Part shown: one piece after another, positions 8,985 through 17,593 of the stretch
Layout of the letters: every line of letters starts with the position of its first letter
Position numbering within the stretch: position 1 is the first letter of the stretch
Assembly (NCBI GenBank): GCA_963753165.1
Contig: CAVWBP010000011.1
Span: forward strand, 1-64,000
DNA from: JAKLQR01 sp963753165
GTDB lineage: Bacteria > Nitrospirota > Thermodesulfovibrionia > Thermodesulfovibrionales > SM23-35
Direction of reading: 5' to 3'
DNA length: 64,000 bases
Translations under genes and position numbers: made by a program
The notes under the pieces: generated by a model
What the model was told of the DNA's origin: nothing
Database searches by the model: none
What the model saw: the letters and a program-made list of their open reading frames with translations, nothing else

Positions 8985-10083
8985 ATGCGCAGGCTCGGAG
9001 TCCATACCTCTATCGCAGGCGGCCTTCACCTTAGCCTGGAGAGGGCCCATGCACTCGGCTGCACCACGATGCAGATATTCTCCCATAATCCGAGGGGATG
9101 GGCAGTGAAGGAGATCGCTGCGGAGTCCGCTGCGCAATTTATATCCCTGAGAGCGCGGTATGATATCTCCCCGGTATATATTCATGCCTCGTACCTCATT
9201 AACCTCGCAACGCATGAGAGAATACTTCAGGAAAAATCCGTTGGATTGCTGATTGAGGAAATGAACCGGGCCGATGCAATCGGCGCCGAGTATGTAATTC
9301 TCCATGCAGGCAGTTCATCAACTGATGCGGCGCACGTTGCCCGGAAAAGGGCAATCAGGGCGCTGAACGCAGTCGCGCGGCAGGGGAAGTGGAGGGTCGC
9401 TCTCCTCATAGAAAATACTGCGGGGGAGCAAGGGGACATTTCCTCGCTGATGACCGAACTCTCCGAAATTATGGAAGGCGTGCAGGGGACGTTGATCGGA
9501 GGGGTGTGCATCGATACTGCCCATGCCTTTGCCGCCGGGTACGATATCAGGAGCGCTGAAGGGGCTGAGATGCTTCAGGATCATTCCCGCAAAGGCCGGG
9601 ATGGCTACCTCACCTGACTGGTTTTTGGGATTTTTGTTCGGGACAGGCGGATTTGTAGGCATCTATCTTGGCGCCAGGTTCCAGAAATTCGTGCCCCAAA
9701 AGGCCATTAAACTCATGCTCGGAATTATTATTGTCTTACTTGCCCTAAGATATATTTCACAGTATTTTCTGAAATAGGTATGCTATAAACCCTTTGGCAT
9801 GTTTGGTTGTAAAAGGGGGAATCCTTATGAAATTCTCCGGCACCTCGGACGGAACGCGGTAAAGCTCATTCACCTCAACGATTCGAAAAGGTCTGCAGGG
9901 TCGCATGTCGACCGGCATGAACACATCGGTTGCGGGAATATCGGGAGTGCGGGACTGCGGCAGTTTATCACCCGCGAGCATTTTTCCGGTATTCCTCTCA
10001 TCCTCGAAACACCGAAGAAAAATGACTCTGACGACATCCGGAATCTCCGCCGGGTGCGGAAGATGCTCGAAAGAGAACTTTAG
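8985..10083 (+). pseudogene. nfo: endonuclease IV (AP endonuclease), split by an insertion
   Basis: The N-terminal part reads MRRLGVHTSIAGGLHLSLER and contains conserved metal-site segments FSHNPRGW, YIHASYLINLA, EYVILHAGS, LLIENTAGEQGD and GVCIDTAHAFAAGYDI. The C-terminal part resumes after 9828 with LIHLNDSKRSAGSHVDRHEHIG and PLILETPKK. Endonuclease IV cleaves abasic sites in base-excision repair using a trinuclear zinc centre. Joining residue D (codon 9579-9581) to EILRHLGRN (from 9829) restores the family spacing exactly, so the intervening 247 bases are an insertion. An in-frame stop at about 9615 would truncate the enzyme before HLND. Start is ATG 8985 or 8979. Confidence 0.82.
9582..9828 (+). 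mobile_element. 247-bp insertion in nfo carrying a diverged copy of TSUP permease 3' sequence
   Basis: From 9582 to about 9778 the sequence matches 7380-7575 closely and encodes IIPAKAGMATSPDWFLGF then GTGGFVGIYLGARFQKF in an unbroken frame ending in a stop. Most differences from the first copy are at third codon positions, which means the segment came from a functional paralogue rather than from an assembly slip. About 50 further bases of unknown origin follow before nfo resumes. Inserted sequence begins TCATTCCCGC and ends near GGGGGAATCC, which recalls the arms of common intergenic palindromes. No transposase is encoded. Confidence 0.7.
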
Positions 10084-10088
10084 TTTAC

Positions 10089-10151
10089 TATTTGAGAACA
10101 GCTGTTCTTAATATAGGATCGTTTACAAAAATGCACTATCTGTTCTCAAAT
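10089..10151. promoter_or_regulatory. inverted-repeat operator upstream of a winged-helix regulator
   Basis: ATTTGAGAACAG at 10090-10101 is repeated in inverted form as CTGTTCTCAAAT at 10140-10151. The left half is itself part of the perfect palindrome GAACAGCTGTTC (10096-10107). These lie just upstream of a sigma-70-like promoter and the regulator gene at 10200, so autoregulation is likely. Confidence 0.55.
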
Positions 10152-10163
10152 GTAATTTTCTTG

Positions 10164-10192
10164 TTGACAAATAGAATTTTATAGAGTATAAA
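10164..10192 (+). promoter_or_regulatory. sigma-70-type promoter
   Basis: A perfect -35 box TTGACA (10164-10169) and a -10 box TATAAA (10187-10192) are separated by exactly 17 bases. The regulator ATG at 10200 follows within 8 bases, implying a very short or leaderless transcript. Confidence 0.7.
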
Positions 10193-10199
10193 TGACTAT

Positions 10200-10745
10200 A
10201 TGTTAAAAAGTTTATTTTCATCATCTATACGGGCGGATGTTCTCTCACTCCTTCTTAACAGCCCTGACGAACAATTCTATATCAGGGAAATTGCCAAGCT
10301 TCTCAGAAAGAATCCATCGGGCATCAAACGGGAACTGGACAATCTCGAAAAGATGGAAATCGTGACAAGCGAAAGGATCGTGAACCTGAAATATTTTCAG
10401 GCAAACACGGAATCGCCACTGTTTTCGGAACTGAAAAACCTCATCACCAAATCCCTCGGGCTGCCCGGTGCGCTCAAGGCAGTTATCCGTGCCGCAGGGG
10501 CAAAAGCTGCCTTCATTTATGGCCAGTACGCTGAGGGAGAGAACGGAAGAGCGGTTGATCTTTTTGTCATCGGAGCATCATCATCTCTCACGCGGGAATT
10601 AAAAGACCTGGAAAAAAGGTTCGAACAGAAGATCAGCTGCACGATGATAGAGGAAGACGAGTATAAACAGAAAAAGAAAAAGGGCGACTCAAACTTGAAA
10701 AGAATTTTGTCAGGGAAAAGGATCACGCTTATAGGAAGACTCTAA
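10200..10745 (+). CDS. winged-helix regulator with nucleotidyltransferase-like C-terminal domain
   Basis: Residues 5-70 form an ArsR/MarR-like winged helix (SIRADVLSLLLNSPDEQFYI then REIAKLLRKNPSGIKRELDNL). The following region has a degenerate nucleotidyltransferase-like fold (AAFIYGQYAEGENGRAVDLFVIG) in place of the active GS-x(n)-DxD motif: the G-Q replaces G-S and the second aspartate is absent. Such proteins usually act as DNA-binding regulators that have lost catalysis. A strong promoter and a 12-bp inverted repeat lie directly upstream. A 20-residue basic peptide gene follows at 10805. The regulated genes are unknown. Confidence 0.7.
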   Translation: MLKSLFSSSIRADVLSLLLNSPDEQFYIREIAKLLRKNPSGIKRELDNLEKMEIVTSERIVNLKYFQANTESPLFSELKNLITKSLGLPGALKAVIRAAGAKAAFIYGQYAEGENGRAVDLFVIGASSSLTRELKDLEKRFEQKISCTMIEEDEYKQKKKKGDSNLKRILSGKRITLIGRL

Positions 10746-10804
10746 GCGTTCCGCATTTCTTTCATTTACCGAGAGATGCGGAGAAGAAAGGGGGTGAACA
10801 GAAC

Positions 10805-10867
10805 ATGGCGACCAAGAAACCAGTAGCGAAGAAAAAGACAGCGAAGAAGACCGCAAAGAAGAAATAA
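10805..10867 (+). CDS. 20-residue lysine-rich basic peptide
   Basis: The mini-gene encodes MATKKPVAKKKTAKKTAKKK and stops at TAA. It has a strong AAGGGGGTG ribosome site 8 bases upstream and an intrinsic terminator 32 bases downstream. Its KKTAKK repeats resemble histone H1-like tails and the 38-residue peptide at 3231-3347. It lies behind the winged-helix regulator and may share its transcript. Function is unknown. Confidence 0.6.
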   Translation: MATKKPVAKKKTAKKTAKKK

Positions 10868-10898
10868 TTTACCTCACCATGTTGACACAGATATTTAT

Positions 10899-10930
10899 GG
10901 CTGGAGAAGATATCCTCCAGCCTTCTTTTT
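10899..10930 (+). terminator. intrinsic terminator
   Basis: GGCTGGAG and CTCCAGCC form an 8-bp stem with an 8-base loop, followed by TTCTTTTT. It closes the regulator and basic-peptide unit. Confidence 0.75.
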
Positions 10931-10984
10931 GCGGTCTTCTCCTCTATAAAACTCTATTCCGACGAAAAATTCAAGTAAAATTTA

Positions 10985-11120
10985 CAACTTATTGATAAAT
11001 AAGGATATTAAATATAGGAAGGTGTCTCAGCCTTGGTCAACTTTATCATAAACGCCCGGTATCCGGGAGAGGAGGAGGGTTTTTTCAGGAAATTTTCAGG
11101 TCTGTGGCATGTTTCGGCCT
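10985..11120 (-). pseudogene. degenerate tandem copy of the lpxC 3' end
   Basis: This stretch matches 11150-11275 position by position with scattered substitutions and indels: the shared anchor ACTTATTGATAAATAA, the GATATTAAATATA block, the GTCTC block and the GAGGAGGGTTTTTTCAGGAA block recur in the same order. The copied part encodes the last 35 or so residues of LpxC, but stops and frame changes show it is dead. It lies directly downstream of lpxC, so it arose by tandem duplication or by loss of a second lpxC-type gene. Confidence 0.7.
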
Positions 11121-11171
11121 GTCGGGAAGACTATGGGGATAAATATTGTAACTTATTGATAAATAAAGATA

Positions 11172-12050
11172 TTAAATATACGCAGGCGTCTCGACATGGG
11201 TTGCTTCTGCCATAAACTCCCAGTTTTCAGGATGGGCGAGGAGTTTTTTCAGGAATTTCAGATTTGTGGTGTGACCTGACTTGTTGGCAACGATGTGGCC
11301 GTAAATAGGGTATCCGAGGAGCGATAAATCACCCATAAGATCAAGGATTTTGTGGCGGACAAATTCGTCCTTGAACCTGAGCCCTGAACCGTTCAGAACG
11401 CCGCCTTCTCCGAGGATGATTGCATTCTCAAAGGAGCCTCCCCGTGCGAATCCGTTTGCCTTGAGATATTCGACGTCTTTCAGAAACCCGAAAGTCCGTG
11501 CCGGGGCTATCTCGACCGCAAAGTTTTCTTCAGTGAGTTCAATACTCAGGTTCTGTTCACCGAGGAGATCGTGATTGAAATGGATACGATAGGTGATATG
11601 TCTCCCGTTGTACGGAAGCGCCGCGATTTCGGCCTGACCGTCAGAAAGAAGAATAGGGTGCAAGATCCTGATGTGAGGCCTCTTCTTGCTCTGTTTCGCG
11701 ATTCCGCCTTTCAGGATCAGGCTTGTCAATTCCATGGAGCTTCCATCCAGGATGGGGATTTCCGAACCATATACTTCAATGATCAGGTTGTCTATACCGA
11801 GACCCGCGAGCGTTGCAAGGAGATGTTCTACCGTACGAATTTTGGCTCCGTTGAATCCGAGAGTAGTCGCAAAGGCGGTATCCGTGACATAACTTGCAGA
11901 CGCCTTAATCGCAAGGTCCTTATCCTTGCGCATAAATATTATCCCGGTATCCCGGGGGGCAGGTTTCATGCAGACCCTCGCATTCCGTCCGGTATGAAGC
12001 CCTATGCCCTCGAAGCTTACTTGCTGTTTTAATGTCCTCTGTAAACGCAT
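11172..12050 (-). CDS. lpxC: UDP-3-O-acyl-N-acetylglucosamine deacetylase
   Basis: LpxC catalyses the committed zinc-dependent step of lipid A synthesis. The protein shows QVSFEGIGLHTG at the start, the zinc histidine in RTVEHLLATLAG near residue 78, the HKILDLMGDLSLLG motif and the GHIVANKSGHTTNLKFL segment carrying the catalytic histidine. The start at 12050 (MRLQRTLKQQ) is chosen over the longer upstream frame because it follows a GAGAGAGG site and matches the family N-terminus. The product is about 292 residues, near the usual 300. It shows the organism makes lipid A. A decayed copy of its 3' end lies just downstream. Confidence 0.95.
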   Translation of the reverse strand: MRLQRTLKQQVSFEGIGLHTGRNARVCMKPAPRDTGIIFMRKDKDLAIKASASYVTDTAFATTLGFNGAKIRTVEHLLATLAGLGIDNLIIEVYGSEIPILDGSSMELTSLILKGGIAKQSKKRPHIRILHPILLSDGQAEIAALPYNGRHITYRIHFNHDLLGEQNLSIELTEENFAVEIAPARTFGFLKDVEYLKANGFARGGSFENAIILGEGGVLNGSGLRFKDEFVRHKILDLMGDLSLLGYPIYGHIVANKSGHTTNLKFLKKLLAHPENWEFMAEATHVETPAYI

Positions 12051-12550
12051 AACCTCTCTCTGTCCAGAATTTTTTGTGAGTATGGAAATAGTCTTAAGTC
12101 TTAAAGAGGTTTGCAAATATAGTGCCAGCGGATTTATTCCTGGTTATGTTTATTTGGAAATAGGCATATCCGTGGAGATTGGCTTCACAGTTGACACTGC
12201 GGGTTGGGTCCCTGACTGCCCCATATTGATCCGAACTTCTTTCCCCGCCTGCCGTGTTGTTCCCCGACAATGAGGTGTGTATTATTTGCCACAGTGCTTT
12301 GAGGGTTTCGCAAATGTCTGTTCATTGTTTTATGAGATACCGGGGAGCAAATGTCGTTACCACTGCAGATTACTTGCGGCAGAATTATTTCTCCCCCTTC
12401 TGTTTTCAGGTTAAGTGAGCCTGTCTGCAAGGTTCCACCCTGAAACATAAAGTAAAAATTTATGGTTGCTGCGGGATAGGTTTCATCGGTCATATATGGT
12501 ACAATTTCTCAGAACGACCGAAACGAGTCTTGTATTAAGGAGAGAGATTC
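12051..12550. other. 500-bp intergenic stretch without a recognisable gene
   Basis: Between the divergent lpxC and mtnP starts no reading frame resembles a known family. Frames on the minus strand stay open for about 100 codons (12185-12493) but lack a convincing start site or conserved motif, and their composition is uneven. The stretch may contain the promoters of both flanking genes or a decayed gene. Confidence 0.4.
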
Positions 12551-13333
12551 ATGACAGGGATAATCGGCGGGAGTGGATTATATCAGATCAGCGGGATTGA
12601 TATCAGAAAAAAAATCAGGATGAAAACCCCCTATGGACCTCCTTCAGGTTCCTATCTTATTGGAGAGTTTTCCGGGAAGACAATTGTATTTCTCTCCCGG
12701 CACGGCGAGAAACATACGGTCCCCCCGCATAAGGTCAATTACAGGGCCAACATCTGGGGCTTTAAGGAACTTGGAGTGGAGAGGATACTCTCGGTCGGGG
12801 CTGTCGGCGGAATCAGTTCCCGGACAACCCCTGGAACTCTCGTCGTTCTGGACCAGATCATAGATATGACAAGGGCCAGGGAGTCTACCTTCCATGAAGG
12901 GAAGGCGGGTGTCGTGCATATAGATTTCACCGAACCCTACTGTCCGGAATTGCGAAAAATCCTTCTTGCCGCGTCCCGGAGATCAGCAGCCGCAATAAAA
13001 AAATCCGGGACTTATGTATGCACTGAAGGCCCGAGGCTTGAAACAAAGGCAGAGATCCGGTTTTTTGCCCGCATCGGCGCTGATGTAGTCGGTATGACCG
13101 GAATGCCTGAAGCATCGCTTGCACGGGAAGCAGAGATATGTTATGCAGGCATCGCTGTGGTGACAAACTCCGCAGCCGGCTTGCAGAAAAGAAAGCTGAC
13201 GGTGACAGAGGTGATAGAGACGATGCACAAAACGACCGGCAGTTTACAGGCTCTCCTGAAAGAAGCACTCGTGAAAATACCGCTCCGGAGGGGATGCTCT
13301 TGTAAGGATGCGTTAAAAAAGGCAAAAATATAA
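12551..13333 (+). CDS. mtnP: S-methyl-5'-thioadenosine / thioinosine phosphorylase
   Basis: The 260-residue protein carries phosphate-binding GIIGGSGLY, FLSRHGEKHTVPPHKVNYR, the CTEGPRLETKAEI motif and the purine-pocket segment GADVVGMTGMPEASLAREAE, all typical of MTAP-type nucleoside phosphorylases. It cleaves methylthioadenosine (or methylthioinosine) to base and methylthioribose-1-phosphate in methionine salvage after polyamine synthesis. The ATG follows AGGAGAGAG. The response regulator at 13340 starts 7 bases after the stop, so the two may be co-transcribed without an obvious functional link. Exact base preference is uncertain. Confidence 0.9.
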   Translation: MTGIIGGSGLYQISGIDIRKKIRMKTPYGPPSGSYLIGEFSGKTIVFLSRHGEKHTVPPHKVNYRANIWGFKELGVERILSVGAVGGISSRTTPGTLVVLDQIIDMTRARESTFHEGKAGVVHIDFTEPYCPELRKILLAASRRSAAAIKKSGTYVCTEGPRLETKAEIRFFARIGADVVGMTGMPEASLAREAEICYAGIAVVTNSAAGLQKRKLTVTEVIETMHKTTGSLQALLKEALVKIPLRRGCSCKDALKKAKI

Positions 13334-13339
13334 GGCACT

Positions 13340-14704
13340 ATGGAGACCATACTCGTTGTAGAAGATAAGGAATCAATGGCCGCGATGCTGAAAGAGACCC
13401 TCGAGGCTGAAGGATACGGGGTTCTTGTTGCGAGGGACGGACCGGAGGGCATTCGCCTTCTCCGCGAACACAAGGTGGACCTCGTCCTTACCGACCTGAA
13501 ACTGCCCAAAAAAAACGGGATAGACGTTCTCAAATTTTCGAAAGAAGAGAACCATATGAGGCCGGTAGTTATCATGACGGCATTTGGTTCTGTAGAAACC
13601 GCTGTCGAGGCGATGAAGGGCGGCGCTTTTGATTTCATCACCAAGCCTTTTGATACCGATCATCTTCTCATGCTCATCAGGCGTGCGATCGAAACTCAGA
13701 GGATTGTTACCGAGAATATCCTCCTCAAAGAGGAATTTGCCGCTCAACTCGGATTGCCCCGGATTATAGGGAAGAGTGAGAAAATCACTGCGGTAGCACA
13801 GATCATCCAGAAAGTAGCGCCCACAAAAACTACGGTCCTGCTCGTCGGCGAAAGCGGCACCGGAAAGGAACTTTTTGCCAGGGCGCTCCATAATCTGAGC
13901 AGCAGGCAACAATACCCGTTTGTTCCGATCAACTGTGCCGCAATCCCCCGCGAACTCCTCGAATCGGAACTTTTCGGGCATGAAAAAGGTGCGTTCACCG
14001 GTGCGGAGTCGAAAAAGCTCGGGAAATTCGAACTTGCCGATAAAGGGACCATATTCCTGGATGAAATCGGGGATATGGATATTGTCCTGCAGTCGAAACT
14101 CCTCCGGGTTCTCGAAGACGGTCAGATAGAGCGGGTAGGAGCTGAAAAATCAGTCAAGGTCGACGTAAGAATAATTGCCGCAAGCAACAAGGATCTTGAA
14201 AAAGCGGTCGAGGAAAAGAAGTTCCGTGAAGACCTCTATTACCGTCTAAATGTATTCCCTGTACGCATACCCCCGCTCCGGGAGCGCAGAGAAGATATCC
14301 CGCTGCTCGTTGAATATTTTATAAACAAATATGCCATGGAACTGAAGACACCCTCTGTATCCTTCTCTTCGGATGTGCTTGATTCCCTTTGCAATTACTA
14401 CTGGAAAGGGAATGTCAGGGAACTCGAAAACGCCATAGAGAGGGCGATTATCCTTTCTGACGGAGGGACAATTACTCTGGAGCACTTTGCCCTCTCCAAA
14501 TCCCCTCATGCTGAACCTGCTGATAAATTGCACCCTGCCGACGGCTCTCTGGAGGCTGTTGCGAAGGGAGCATCGCGGGCGGCGGAAACCGAGAGGATTA
14601 CGAAAGTGCTGAAAGAGACCCGCGGAAACAAGTCACGGGCGGCAGAGGTTTTGAAAGTAAGTTACAAGACCCTCCTCACCAAGATCAAGGACTACGGGAT
14701 ATAG
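13340..14704 (+). CDS. sigma-54-dependent response regulator (NtrC family)
   Basis: Residues 1-120 form a receiver domain with the phospho-acceptor aspartate in VLTDLKLPKKNG. A central AAA+ domain (about 140-375) has Walker A GESGTGKE, the sigma-54 contact loop ELFGHEKGAFTGA, Walker B GTIFLDEIGDMD and the arginine-finger region. A C-terminal Fis-type helix-turn-helix reads RGNKSRAAEVLKVSYKTLLTKI. Such proteins activate sigma-54 promoters once phosphorylated. No histidine kinase gene is adjacent, so it is an orphan here. At 454 residues its length is normal. Confidence 0.93.
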   Translation: METILVVEDKESMAAMLKETLEAEGYGVLVARDGPEGIRLLREHKVDLVLTDLKLPKKNGIDVLKFSKEENHMRPVVIMTAFGSVETAVEAMKGGAFDFITKPFDTDHLLMLIRRAIETQRIVTENILLKEEFAAQLGLPRIIGKSEKITAVAQIIQKVAPTKTTVLLVGESGTGKELFARALHNLSSRQQYPFVPINCAAIPRELLESELFGHEKGAFTGAESKKLGKFELADKGTIFLDEIGDMDIVLQSKLLRVLEDGQIERVGAEKSVKVDVRIIAASNKDLEKAVEEKKFREDLYYRLNVFPVRIPPLRERREDIPLLVEYFINKYAMELKTPSVSFSSDVLDSLCNYYWKGNVRELENAIERAIILSDGGTITLEHFALSKSPHAEPADKLHPADGSLEAVAKGASRAAETERITKVLKETRGNKSRAAEVLKVSYKTLLTKIKDYGI

Positions 14705-14797
14705 TCTTGACAGTAAACGAACCGGGGAATTATCATAAATAATCTGTAATACTCAGTCATTGCAGATAAATCTGCATTTCTATCCGGAGGGGTCACC

Positions 14798-15553
14798 GTG
14801 TCTGGACATTCCAAATGGGCGCAAATCAAGCATAAGAAGGCCAGTACCGATGCAAAGCGGGGAAAGACATTCACCAAGATTGTCAAGGAGGTTGTGATAG
14901 CCGCCAGGCTCGGAGGCGGAGACCCTACAGGCAACCCCCGGCTGAGAGTCGCAATCGAAAAGGCCAAAGAAGTGAACATGCCCGGCGACAATATCAAAAG
15001 GGCGATCATGAAGGGCACCGGTGAACTCCCCGGGGTATCGTACGAGGAAATACTTTATGAAGGATACGGGCCGGGCGGGGTTGCGATACTGGCAGATGTG
15101 CTTACGGATAACAGGAACAGGACAGGCCCGGAGATACGGCATCTTATGGCAAAGCACGGCGGGAGCCTCGGAGAGGTCGGCTGTGTTTCATGGATGTTCG
15201 AAAAGAAGGGGTATATCCTGATCGAAAAGGCAAAGACAGACGAAGACAGTCTCATGTCGGTGGCGCTTGAAGCCGGGGCTGAGGACATGAAAAACGATCC
15301 GAGAGAAGACAATTACGAAATTATCACCGCCCCTGAAACTATGGACCGGGTTAAAGAATCGCTTGAGGCATCTGGCATGGTCCCCTCTCTTGCAGAAGTC
15401 ACCATGCTTCCGAAAACCTATGTAAGTCTCGGTGAGAAACAGACAATACAGATAATGCGTCTGGTTGAAGCGCTTGAGGACCACGACGATGTTCAGAATG
15501 TATATACCAATATCGATGTGTCAGATGAAGCGGTAGCCGAAGTAGAAAAATAA
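14798..15553 (+). CDS. YebC/PmpR-family regulatory protein
   Basis: The 251-residue protein opens with the family signature SGHSKWAQIKHKKASTDAKRG and continues with NMPGDNIKRAI, YEGYGPGGVAIL and LTDNRNRT. YebC-family proteins are cytoplasmic and have been linked to transcription control and to translation of difficult sequences. The start is GTG at 14798 behind CCGGAGGGG. The next gene (DUF502) begins 1 base after the stop, suggesting an operon. Confidence 0.95.
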   Translation: MSGHSKWAQIKHKKASTDAKRGKTFTKIVKEVVIAARLGGGDPTGNPRLRVAIEKAKEVNMPGDNIKRAIMKGTGELPGVSYEEILYEGYGPGGVAILADVLTDNRNRTGPEIRHLMAKHGGSLGEVGCVSWMFEKKGYILIEKAKTDEDSLMSVALEAGAEDMKNDPREDNYEIITAPETMDRVKESLEASGMVPSLAEVTMLPKTYVSLGEKQTIQIMRLVEALEDHDDVQNVYTNIDVSDEAVAEVEK

Positions 15554-15554
15554 T

Positions 15555-16175
15555 ATGGGTATCTCTATCCGTGCCACCTTCAAGAGAAGATTTTTTGCAG
15601 GGCTCCTGATCTCTATCCCCGCAATAATTACTTTCCTCATCATCGGGTGGTTTTTCCGGTTTGTCGACGGCCTTCTGGAACCCATGTACTTTAAAATCCT
15701 TGGATACCATGTCCCTGGTCTTGGGTTTATTTCAGCGATTGTGCTGGTTTTTATTGTCGGTATAATCTCGACGAATGTCATTGGCTTAAGAATCATTGTA
15801 TCTATAGAGAATCTGCTGCTTAAAATACCTCTTTTTAAAGGTATCTATAACTCGGTCAAACAGCTCGTTGACGCTTTTTCACCTGAGAGCAAGCTCTCTT
15901 CTTTCAAAAAGTTTGTCGTGGTGGAGTATCCGAGACCGGAAGTCTACGCATACGGCTTTCTTACAAAAGAATGCATTCTGGAAACCCGCAGCGATGAGCC
16001 CGGAATGCACCTCAAGGCAGTGTATATCCCGACGAACCTTATTTATTTCGGCGATATAGCCCTTTTTCGTGATGAACATATTTATTACACCGATATTTCA
16101 ATAGAGGAGGGTATAAGAATTATCCTTTCAGGCGGTATTGCAACCCCATCAAAGGTGACCGGATTAAGAGGATGA
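15555..16175 (+). CDS. DUF502 family membrane protein
   Basis: The 206-residue protein has two N-terminal membrane helices (about 12-35 and 55-80) around the conserved GLLISIPAIITFLIIGW and a family core PLFKGIYNSVKQLVDAF, followed by a soluble domain with EYPRPEVYAYGFLT. The family is widespread but its function is unknown. It overlaps glmU by 4 bases (ATGA) and follows YebC after 1 base, so the three genes are probably one transcript. Confidence 0.88.
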   Translation: MGISIRATFKRRFFAGLLISIPAIITFLIIGWFFRFVDGLLEPMYFKILGYHVPGLGFISAIVLVFIVGIISTNVIGLRIIVSIENLLLKIPLFKGIYNSVKQLVDAFSPESKLSSFKKFVVVEYPRPEVYAYGFLTKECILETRSDEPGMHLKAVYIPTNLIYFGDIALFRDEHIYYTDISIEEGIRIILSGGIATPSKVTGLRG

Positions 16176-17593
16176 ATATAGCGGGAGTCATTCTTGCTGC
16201 AGGTCTCAGTACGAGGATGAAGTCATCCCTGCCGAAAGTCCTCCACACAATGCACGGCGCCCCTCTGCTCCGGTATGTAATCAATGCCCTTTCAAAGCTC
16301 AAACTGCAAAGACTTGTTCTTGTGGTCGGAAAACATTCTGAAGCAATCAGAGAATCGATGCAGAAAAGCGGTAAGATTTCCTTCGCAGAACAGAAGGAAC
16401 CGAAAGGCACGGGACATGCGGTCCTGCAGGCTGTACCCTCCCTCCTCGGCTTTAAAGGGTCGGTGCTTATTGTGAACGGTGATTCGCCGCTCGTGACTCC
16501 GGAAACCTTAAGGAAATTTCTCAAATACCATGAAAAGAAGAGAAACGATATTTCAGTGCTGTCATTCACCTCGCAAAATCCGGCTTCATACGGCAGGATC
16601 CTCCGCGATGACCGGGGCCGCATTCTGTCAGTGATTGAAGAAAGGGATGCAACCGCTGAACAGCAGCTGATCCGGGAAGTCAACAGCGGAGTGTATGCGA
16701 TAGGGTCTCATGTGCTTCCCTTGCTCAGGGACATACGCCTTAACCCGGACAAGAGGGAATATTACCTGACCGACCTTGTGCATATTGCGAGGGAGAAAGG
16801 GTTGAAGGAAGATGCCTGTTGCATCGGCAACGAAGAAGAATTTATCGGTGTCAATACGAGGGAAGAGCTCGACAGGGCAAGGGCATTCATGAAAGACCGG
16901 ATGATCAGAAGCTTTACGAAAAAGGGCGTGAATTTTGTGGAGGCTGCTTCGGTTTTCCTCTCTTCAGCTACCGATATCGGAAAAGAGACTACGCTCTATC
17001 CGAATGTTCACCTCGAAGGGAAGACACGCATCGGAAGAGGCTGTGTGGTCTACCCAAACGTCAGGATACGCAACAGCGTCATAGAGGACGGGGTGGTTAT
17101 CAAGGATTCGACCCTGATCGAGGATTCCGTGGTGAGAAAACTGGCCTCCGTAGGGCCGTTTGCCCATATCCGTCCGGGGTCCGTTATCGGAAGGGAAGCA
17201 AGAATCGGCAATTTTGTTGAAGTGAAGAAGTCCATCGTCGGTCCGGGAACCAAGGCCTCCCACCTGACCTATCTCGGTGACGCCCATATCGGCAAGGATG
17301 TGAATATCGGCGCCGGAACGATAACCTGCAATTATGACGGAAAGAAGAAGCATACCACGAAAATTGAAGACCATGTGTTTATCGGCAGCGATTCGCAGCT
17401 TGTTGCACCGGTAACAATAGGGAAAAGAGCATATGTGGGTGCAGGCTCTACTATCACCGAGGACGTTCCTGCTGAGGCGCTGGCCGTCAGCAGAATCAAA
17501 CAGACTAATATCGAAGGCTGGGCAAGAAAAAAATCGTTAAAAGTGAAGAGTGAAAAGGTAAGAGTTAAAAAAAGAAAAACTAAATATAAATAA
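16172..17593 (+). CDS. glmU: bifunctional UDP-N-acetylglucosamine pyrophosphorylase / glucosamine-1-phosphate acetyltransferase
   Basis: The N-terminal pyrophosphorylase domain starts with VILAAGLSTRMKSSLPKVLH and contains the GTGHAVLQA and VNGDSPL motifs. The C-terminal half is a left-handed beta-helix of hexapeptide repeats with the acetyltransferase segment FVEVKKS, GAGTITCNYDGKKKH and IGSDSQLVAPV. It makes UDP-GlcNAc for peptidoglycan and lipid A. The last 18 residues are an unusual basic tail (KSLKVKSEKVRVKKRK) encoded by an AAGTGAAGAGTGAAAAGG-type repeat, not by family sequence. GlmS, which supplies its substrate pathway, follows at 17784. Confidence 0.96.
   Translation: MNIAGVILAAGLSTRMKSSLPKVLHTMHGAPLLRYVINALSKLKLQRLVLVVGKHSEAIRESMQKSGKISFAEQKEPKGTGHAVLQAVPSLLGFKGSVLIVNGDSPLVTPETLRKFLKYHEKKRNDISVLSFTSQNPASYGRILRDDRGRILSVIEERDATAEQQLIREVNSGVYAIGSHVLPLLRDIRLNPDKREYYLTDLVHIAREKGLKEDACCIGNEEEFIGVNTREELDRARAFMKDRMIRSFTKKGVNFVEAASVFLSSATDIGKETTLYPNVHLEGKTRIGRGCVVYPNVRIRNSVIEDGVVIKDSTLIEDSVVRKLASVGPFAHIRPGSVIGREARIGNFVEVKKSIVGPGTKASHLTYLGDAHIGKDVNIGAGTITCNYDGKKKHTTKIEDHVFIGSDSQLVAPVTIGKRAYVGAGSTITEDVPAEALAVSRIKQTNIEGWARKKSLKVKSEKVRVKKRKTKYK

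Noticed and set aside
12185..12493. 102-codon minus-strand frame upstream of lpxC
   Set aside because: Irregular composition and no recognisable domain; kept as gene-free stretch.
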